Source: JBAYJY01 sp041664945 (GTDB taxonomy: Bacteria > UBP15 > UBA6099). Taken from it: a stretch of DNA of 33,442 bases. A model generated the notes under the pieces. That model did no database searches, was not told where the DNA came from, and saw only the letters and a list, made by a program, of their open reading frames with translations. A program made the translations under genes and the position numbers. The stretch spans positions 1-33,442 of the forward strand of contig JBAYJY010000034.1 in the NCBI GenBank assembly GCA_041664945.1, written 5' to 3'. Below, piece after piece: positions 32,047 through 33,442 of this stretch (its first letter is position 1; each line of letters opens with the position of its first letter).

Positions 32047-32799
32047 ATGTCTGAAACGGATGGCCGCGGCTACCATGAATTCCGCGAACTTGCGGCGCGC
32101 GTCCGTGTGGTTCTCGTCGGCCCGCGGTTCAGCGGCAACATCGGCGCCGTCGCCCGCTCCATGAACAACTTCGGTTTCAGCGACCTGCGCCTCGCCGAGC
32201 CGCGCGCGGAACTCGACGCCGAAGCGCGCACACGAGCGATCTATTCAGAAGAAATTCTCGATAACGCGACAATAACGAAAACGCTCGCCGAAGCGGTCGC
32301 CGGCGCGGACATCGTCGTCGGAACGACGAGGCGGCTCGGGCAGCGGCGCGCGCGTCTGTTCACTCCTCCCGAACTGGCCGAGGAACTTCTCGGCGCGGCG
32401 GCTCCGAAAAGAATCGCTCTCGTTTTCGGCCCCGAGGACACCGGCCTGACCAACGAACATCTCGATCTCTGCAACCGCCTTGTCACCATCCCGACCGGCG
32501 CGGAGTTCGACTCGCTCAATCTCTCCCACGCGGTCACTGTAATTCTTTATGCGATCAACAGTTCTTTCAGTTTCGCGTCCCGCGAGAAGCTGGACTCCGC
32601 CGCCGCGCTCGAGGAACTTCTGGACCACTTGGAGCGCGTTCTGCGACTGCTCGGCTTTCTTGCCGAACCCGGCGATCCGCTGCGCACGCTGCTCGCGTTG
32701 CGCGGAATGATATCGCGCGGCGGCTGGAGCCGGAGCGAGATCGGCCTGTTCCACGCGATCCTGCGGCAGATCGAAAGAAAAATTATTGAACCCCAATAA
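32047..32799 (+). CDS. trmJ: TrmJ-type tRNA 2'-O-ribose methyltransferase (SpoU/TrmH superfamily)
   Basis: Uses SAM to methylate the ribose at position 32 of tRNA anticodon loops, if it acts like TrmJ. The 250-residue protein (E. coli TrmJ is of similar length) has the SPOUT trefoil-knot motifs: motif 1 GPRFSGNIGAVARSMNNFG (25-43), motif 2 LVFGPEDTGLTNEHL (125-139), and motif 3 IPTGAEFDSLNLSHAVTVIL (148-167). The Arg in AVAR and the Asn in SLNLSHA are the expected RNA/SAM contacts. The C-terminal helical extension (180-250) is also typical. ATG 32047 has GAAGG 8 bases upstream; a TTG at 32032 would overlap the previous gene. Confidence 0.88.
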   Translation: MSETDGRGYHEFRELAARVRVVLVGPRFSGNIGAVARSMNNFGFSDLRLAEPRAELDAEARTRAIYSEEILDNATITKTLAEAVAGADIVVGTTRRLGQRRARLFTPPELAEELLGAAAPKRIALVFGPEDTGLTNEHLDLCNRLVTIPTGAEFDSLNLSHAVTVILYAINSSFSFASREKLDSAAALEELLDHLERVLRLLGFLAEPGDPLRTLLALRGMISRGGWSRSEIGLFHAILRQIERKIIEPQ

Positions 32800-32966
32800 G
32801 CAACCACCCGCCAGCCGCTGTTTTTTATTTTTCCGGCTGCCAGCCGCTAATCCCCAACAGCCAACGTTTATTGAATAATTCGCCGGAGTAGTATAAATTT
32901 CAGGAAAGATCGCTATAATGCTTCGAAAAGCATAACGGTCGTTTTCAGGCCGGAGAATGAAGGTGA
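32800..32966 (+). other. Intergenic spacer with inverted repeat and T-rich loop
   Basis: CAGCCG (32812-32817) and CGGCTG (32834-32839) form an inverted repeat around a loop containing T6-A-T5. CCAGCCGCT occurs again at about 32841. The T run directly after a weak CAG/CTG stem could act as a terminator for trmJ, but the stem is poor. TATAAT at 32914-32919 is a possible -10 for the next gene; no good -35 is seen. Confidence 0.35.
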
Positions 32967-33442
32967 TTGATCATAGGCGGGAACCAGTTGTCATATTTTG
33001 TGAATCCAACGTTTATCGTTTTGATGCTGACGTCGGTTTATTCGATCACGGTGATGTTGAGTCAGGCGCATTACATGATCACAAATCGCGAGAAGACGCG
33101 CGATCTGATGAAGTTCCTTGGAGACGACAGCAAGAGCGACAAAGAGATTGAGGCATTCGCGGCGGACGGCAAAACTCCGCATCGGCGGATGATCCTGGCG
33201 GCGCTGAAGCACAACGGGAAAGCGGAGGAGACTCTGATAGCGCTGTTGGGCGAGGAAGTTAAATCGTTGCGGTGGGAGGCGGAGCAGAGGCTTGCGCCGC
33301 TGGGAACGATAGCGAACGTTGCGCCGTTCATAGGGTTATTCGGAACGGTGCTCGGAGTCATCCGCGCTTTCCACGACATCTCGGCAAAACTGGGCGCGGG
33401 TCCGTCGGTTGTGGCGGGCGGCATAGCGGAGGCGCTGATCGC
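32967..33442 (+). CDS. ExbB/TolQ/MotA-type proton channel subunit, 3' partial, TTG start
   Basis: The frame opens after a stop at 32964 and runs off the right edge, giving 158 residues. There is one membrane segment near 12-32 (NPTFIVLMLTSVYSITVML), a cytoplasmic stretch of about 90 residues, and then the conserved second membrane entry with NVAPFIGLFGTVLGVIRAF, the hallmark of ExbB/TolQ proteins. These form proton channels with ExbD/TolR and energise outer-membrane transport or envelope constriction. The start is probably TTG 32967 (GAAGG and GGAG lie just upstream); a GTG at 33000 lacks a site. ExbB implies a diderm envelope. The partner ExbD/TolR gene would be expected just beyond the window. 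Confidence 0.85.
   Translation, partial: MIIGGNQLSYFVNPTFIVLMLTSVYSITVMLSQAHYMITNREKTRDLMKFLGDDSKSDKEIEAFAADGKTPHRRMILAALKHNGKAEETLIALLGEEVKSLRWEAEQRLAPLGTIANVAPFIGLFGTVLGVIRAFHDISAKLGAGPSVVAGGIAEALI

Overview
The window reads as a chromosomal segment from an uncultured, probably diderm (Gram-negative-type) bacterium with mid-50s percent GC by eye. Support for this is an ExbB/TolQ-type channel gene at the right edge, several Sec signal peptides, one Tat signal, and strong AGGAGG-like ribosome binding sites. Gene content (FapA/DUF342, CdaA-CdaR-GlmM, a secreted beta-helix protein, a PQQ-type beta-propeller, DUF362, an aldose-epimerase-like protein) would suit a PVC/FCB or candidate-phylum bacterium. 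I cannot name a taxon from sequence alone.

Layout. 1-2206 (+): a signalling cluster of a FapA(DUF342)-receiver fusion truncated by the window edge, an HPt protein and a GAF protein. 2320-7461 (-): 5-formyl-THF cyclo-ligase overlapping mfd by 4 nt (ATGA), preceded by a secreted NHL-like protein. 7693-9481 (+): a family-2 glycosyltransferase and a SAM methyltransferase. 9650-14598 (+): argH, cdaA, cdaR, glmM, tightly packed; this is the conserved c-di-AMP synthesis/peptidoglycan-precursor module with argH placed in front. 14599-14965: a 367-base gap of short repeat-like sequence. 14966-16655 (-): alpha/beta hydrolase and an AT-rich secreted SH3b protein. 16941-18065 (+): exported PHP-domain protein. 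18231-21495 (+): membrane histidine kinase, single-domain response regulator, Tat-exported DUF362 protein, small membrane protein. 21541-22881 (-): ferredoxin-nitroreductase and a two-CW cysteine protein. 23084-24710 (+): DUF47 phosphate-transport regulator and PiT transporter. 24900-28075 (+): beta-propeller protein translationally coupled to a large secreted beta-helix protein. 28071-30962: an accessory-looking patch with three palindromic repeats, a secreted metallophosphoesterase, an intact hicB with a decayed hicA, and an AT-rich secreted protein. 30963-32799 (+): aldose-epimerase-like protein and TrmJ-type tRNA methyltransferase. 32967-end (+): 5' part of an ExbB/TolQ homologue with a TTG start.

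Most interesting signals: (1) a dispersed ~28-nt palindromic repeat, five copies in the window, whose paired positions covary through G.U intermediates; (2) a HicBA toxin-antitoxin locus in which the toxin is clearly broken while the antitoxin stays open and appears to start at CTG; (3) the FapA-receiver fusion next to an HPt and a GAF protein, a possible phosphorelay with no kinase in view. No tRNA, rRNA, CRISPR array, insertion-sequence transposase, phage genes or replication origin were seen. Promoter calls are by eye and are tentative.
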